A stretch of 64,000 nt of DNA, from contig JAEKLQ010000031.1 of NCBI GenBank assembly GCA_019509785.1, forward strand, positions 48,565 through 112,564. Direction: 5' to 3'. Made by a program: the position numbers and the translations under genes. Origin of the DNA: Fibrobacterota bacterium (GTDB taxonomy: Bacteria; Fibrobacterota; Fibrobacteria; UBA11236). Below, in pieces: positions 61,415 to 64,000 of this stretch (positions are counted from its first letter, which is position 1; each line of letters starts with the position of its first letter). The notes under the pieces were generated by a model that saw only the letters and a program-made list of their open reading frames with translations, was not told the DNA's origin and did no database searches.

Positions 61415-62170
61415 ATGTCGAAATTATTTCCCGTTCTATCGATCGCCTTCCTTACCCTATGCATCGCGAGCGGCCGCGCGGATTCCCCCGCCGAGTGGAA
61501 AGCCTATTTCGGCCTCGATTCGTCCCAGCAAAAACGCTTCGCCCAGGCGGAAAAAGATCGCGCCGCGCAAGTGAAACCCGTACGCGACCAGGAAAAAGCG
61601 CGGATCGAAAGCCTCAAGGGGCTGGTCGCATCCAAGGCCTCCGATGCGCAAGTCGGGCCGGCCTATGCCGAGATCCGCGCCGGAAAGAAAACCATCCAGA
61701 CGGCGGAAGAATCCTTCCTGGACGCCCTGGCGGCCTTCCTGACGCCGACCCAGCAAGCGAAGTGGATCTTGAAAGGCCATAAGCCCAAGAGCGGCCCCGG
61801 CAGCGAGCCTACGACGGCGAAGCCGCCCCAGCCGCCGCAGGATTCGGCCCAGAAGCAAGCCGCGAAGGCCGCCGCCGAAGCCTGGAAACAATCCTTCGCG
61901 CTAACGCCCGATCAGAAACAGAAATTCGACGCGGCCAACAAATCCAAGAACGAAACCATGCAGGGCCTGCAAGCCGCCAAGGAAACGGCCCTGGAGCAAT
62001 TGAGCGCGAAGGTGGAGGCCAAGGCGCCGGACGCCGATATGAAAAGCGCCGTGGACGCCGCCCGCCGTTCCCTGGCCGCCATCCCCGCCGCCGAGGATGC
62101 TTATTGGGATGGATTGGCCGGCTTCCTTACGCCGACGCAGCAAGCCAAGCTGTTCTTGAAGGGCAAGTAA
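61415..62170 (+). CDS. Secreted protein with two LTxxQ (Spy/CpxP-like) repeats
   Basis: 251 residues; GGAGG lies 7 bases before the ATG. Signal peptide (about 1-22). Two similar helical halves of about 90 residues: FGLDSSQQKRF (32-42) to AFLTPTQQAKWILKG (108-122), and FALTPDQKQKF (161-171) to GFLTPTQQAKLFLKG (237-251), joined by a Pro/Lys-rich linker. The LTxxQ motif is that of Spy/CpxP periplasmic chaperones or sensors. Two repeats in tandem are uncommon; it may be a double-size periplasmic chaperone or metal-stress protein. Lys-rich and without membrane segment. Confidence 0.8.
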   Translation: MSKLFPVLSIAFLTLCIASGRADSPAEWKAYFGLDSSQQKRFAQAEKDRAAQVKPVRDQEKARIESLKGLVASKASDAQVGPAYAEIRAGKKTIQTAEESFLDALAAFLTPTQQAKWILKGHKPKSGPGSEPTTAKPPQPPQDSAQKQAAKAAAEAWKQSFALTPDQKQKFDAANKSKNETMQGLQAAKETALEQLSAKVEAKAPDADMKSAVDAARRSLAAIPAAEDAYWDGLAGFLTPTQQAKLFLKGK

Positions 62171-62201
62171 AGGAAAGGGAAGTAAGAGGGCGTTGCCGCG
62201 A

Positions 62202-63998
62202 TTACGGAAGCACGGCGATGGCTTTCCGTAAGGTCGCAGCGGCATTCTTCCCGTCGCTCCCTTTTCCGTATCCATCCTTCGCGACTCCATTCTTTTCGTA
62301 AAGGGAAGCCAAGGCCATGCCGGGGGGCAGGCCGCGCAGGGCCAGCCGGACCCGTTCCGCGCTACCCCGCCCTTCGGCCTGCGCCAGGAGGCGCCCCGAA
62401 AGCGATCGCACCACCAACCGGTAAGCATGGCCGGCGGGCCATGGAAAGGACAACTCGCCGCGGGAGGCCGACCAGATCAGGCCCCGTTCACCGGACGCTG
62501 CTTGTTGGATAATCGGCGAGCCTTCCGGCGCCGTGCCCGCCGCCAAGATCTCGTTCTCATAGACGGGAATCCTTCCCGTCACCACGGGATCGCTGCCGGC
62601 TTGCAAGCCCGCGAAAGAGGGATCGTTGGAAGGATCCCAGGAACCGGCCTTGGCCTCAGGGGCGAGCCCTAAACGGAACTGGACCTCTTTGGAGAAATGC
62701 GATTGGCCTCCCGGATAGATCTGCGCCCCGGCGAAATCGATCAACACGCAATAGATGTTCCGCGCGGAGTTGAAGGGTTGCAAGACGGGCGGCTGGGCGG
62801 AATTATCCTGGTTGTAACCCATGGTGAGCTTGAGATCGTCCAGGGTATAGCCCGAGGCGAAGACCTCGCCCAGATCCACGAAATAGCGGATCTTCAGATG
62901 ATCCCCCATGCGCGCCGGCCATGCTGTCTTGTTCATCACCCGGGCCGAGATCTCGGTGAAGTTCGGGCCCGAGGCGTTGATCTTGGCGGACACGGCGAAT
63001 TCGGTATCGCGCGTCTCATGGGGCGGGAAATTCGCCAGGGGATCGCCGCCGAACTCCTGGTACATGCGCGCCAAGGCGCCGGTGAAGGCCGCATTGTAAT
63101 CGCAGGCCACCTCGTTCACCGTATAGTCCTGGCGGCTATCCGTATAGGCGTCGTCCTTGCCCGGCCCGCCCACGAGGGCGCCGTAAAGCACGTGACGGGT
63201 TTGCTCGGGGATGGTCAGATTGTCGGCCCAGGATCCGTGCGCCGAGCGGTGATGGGGCTTGGTGGGCGGATTGTTCCCGAACCCGATCTCGAAGCTGCGT
63301 TTGGCGGGGTTGTCGCCCAAGGCGTAGTTCACCTGGCGCACGGCGAAATCGTGGTAGCGTTGCTTCTTCGCCGCATCGGTAAGGTAATCCGAATAAATGA
63401 AAGCGATCAAGGAAGTGTTCATGGCGTAGCGCAAGGATCCCCAGGAGTCCAGCCAGGCCAGGCCGCCGGGCGTGTAAGCTATCTTCTGCCCGCCCGTCCC
63501 CACGGACCAGAAATCCAGCCAACGCTCCGCATCCTGCTTGTAGGCGTCCTTGCCCGTGAGCTTGGCCAAAAGCACGTAGCATCCGTACGACTTATCGTCC
63601 CAGGCATGCGTCCATTTGAAGGAATGGGTGGTGCTCTGCGGTTCGGTGGCCAGGTTGGCGTAGCCGGCCTCGGCTTTGGACAGGTAGGCCGCGTCCTTGG
63701 TCGCCATGTACAGCCAGGCGGCGCCCCACACCAGCTCGTCGTTGAAGCCGCTCCAAGAATTGTAGAACGCCTGGGCGCCGGGAATGGCGTCCGTATATTT
63801 CCCGCGGTACTTGTCCGCGAAATCGTAGAGTTGCTTGGCGTGCGTCAATAGCTTATCCGCGTAGGCCGCATCGCCCGCGCGAAAGACCATGGACATGGCC
63901 GCCAGGGCCGCCGCGGTTTCCCCCGCCAGATCCGATCCGGGATGGGCCGCGTCGATCTTGGCGGAGGGCCTCTCCATCTGCATGACTTCGGCGGGCCC
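62202..63998 (-). CDS. GH9 cellulase with CBM3 and C-terminal tail (N-terminus outside the window)
   Basis: The frame is open to the window edge (GPAEVMQMERPS continues a GH9 block), so the gene starts beyond it. The GH9 catalytic part shows HPGSDLAGETAAALAA, PHHRSAHGSW (His/Arg) and NEVACDYNAAFTG (acid Glu). It is followed by a CBM3-like domain (TEISARVMNKTAWPARMGDHLK, FSKEVQFRLGLA) and a last 90 residues with a tail pattern (YRLVVRSLSGRLLAQAEG) like the VIT protein. CBM3c behind GH9 is the classical processive endoglucanase design. It converges with the LTxxQ gene. Confidence 0.92.
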   Translation of the reverse strand, partial: GPAEVMQMERPSAKIDAAHPGSDLAGETAAALAAMSMVFRAGDAAYADKLLTHAKQLYDFADKYRGKYTDAIPGAQAFYNSWSGFNDELVWGAAWLYMATKDAAYLSKAEAGYANLATEPQSTTHSFKWTHAWDDKSYGCYVLLAKLTGKDAYKQDAERWLDFWSVGTGGQKIAYTPGGLAWLDSWGSLRYAMNTSLIAFIYSDYLTDAAKKQRYHDFAVRQVNYALGDNPAKRSFEIGFGNNPPTKPHHRSAHGSWADNLTIPEQTRHVLYGALVGGPGKDDAYTDSRQDYTVNEVACDYNAAFTGALARMYQEFGGDPLANFPPHETRDTEFAVSAKINASGPNFTEISARVMNKTAWPARMGDHLKIRYFVDLGEVFASGYTLDDLKLTMGYNQDNSAQPPVLQPFNSARNIYCVLIDFAGAQIYPGGQSHFSKEVQFRLGLAPEAKAGSWDPSNDPSFAGLQAGSDPVVTGRIPVYENEILAAGTAPEGSPIIQQAASGERGLIWSASRGELSFPWPAGHAYRLVVRSLSGRLLAQAEGRGSAERVRLALRGLPPGMALASLYEKNGVAKDGYGKGSDGKNAAATLRKAIAVLP

Positions 63999-64000
63999 CC

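Overview
The window looks like chromosome of a Gram-negative, high-GC (roughly 60%), cellulose-degrading bacterium, most plausibly a Fibrobacterota member. Support comes from two family 9 endoglucanases, several lipoproteins (two of them giant, built of Ig-like modules), small outer-membrane or C-terminal-tail proteins, a PEP-CTERM protein, and ordinary bacterial housekeeping genes. The taxonomic call is inference. There are no insertion sequences, prophage genes, CRISPR arrays or rRNA. One tRNA and two riboswitches (TPP, and a probable Mn2+-type yybP-ykoY element) are present.

Layout. 1-2.3 kb: end of purL, then purQ. 2.3-8.8 kb (minus): secreted esterase, giant Ig/beta-helix lipoprotein and its membrane-anchored partner. 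9-11 kb: gmk with a small membrane gene; larE. 11-15.8 kb (minus): aldehyde dehydrogenase, alpha/beta hydrolase, glutamine-synthetase-like ligase and Fe-alcohol dehydrogenase in one tight operon, probably an amine or alcohol degradation route through gamma-glutamylation. 15.9-18 kb: transketolase. 18-23 kb (minus): a second giant Ig lipoprotein behind a CsgG-like membrane partner. 23-26.5 kb: RRM protein, methyltransferase, thiC under a TPP riboswitch. 26.7-29.4 kb: an unusual tRNA followed by an arsenic cluster (aquaporin, arsC, arsR with twin operators, disrupted arsM). 29.4-35.7 kb: small unknown proteins, receiver protein, P-type ATPase with universal stress protein, hemerythrin-like RIC protein. 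35.8-40.5 kb: broken tectonin-repeat lipoprotein, conserved unknown, GH9 cellulase, yjjP (frameshifted) and yjjB. 40.5-49.1 kb: lipoprotein, YdjM-like membrane protein, and the three-gene transglutaminase / ATP-grasp-alpha-E / transglutaminase-DUF2126 cluster. 49.3-61 kb: treY, lipoprotein, VIT-domain protein with beta-barrel partner, GH13 glucosidase coupled to treZ, PEP-CTERM protein, and a GDT1-family Mn exporter. 61.4-64 kb: tandem LTxxQ protein and a GH9-CBM3 cellulase cut by the window end.

How the genes work together. TreY and TreZ make trehalose from maltodextrin, and the co-translated GH13 enzyme probably trims related alpha-glucosides. The arsenic set reduces arsenate, lets arsenite leave through a channel and would methylate it if arsM were whole. 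The two Ig-lipoprotein operons share an architecture (membrane-anchored partner gene, then giant lipoprotein) and may be a surface-display module. The three-gene amidoligase cluster is a predicted peptide-tagging system with unknown substrate. Three apparent single-gene frameshifts (arsM, the tectonin gene, yjjP) may be real decay or assembly error.
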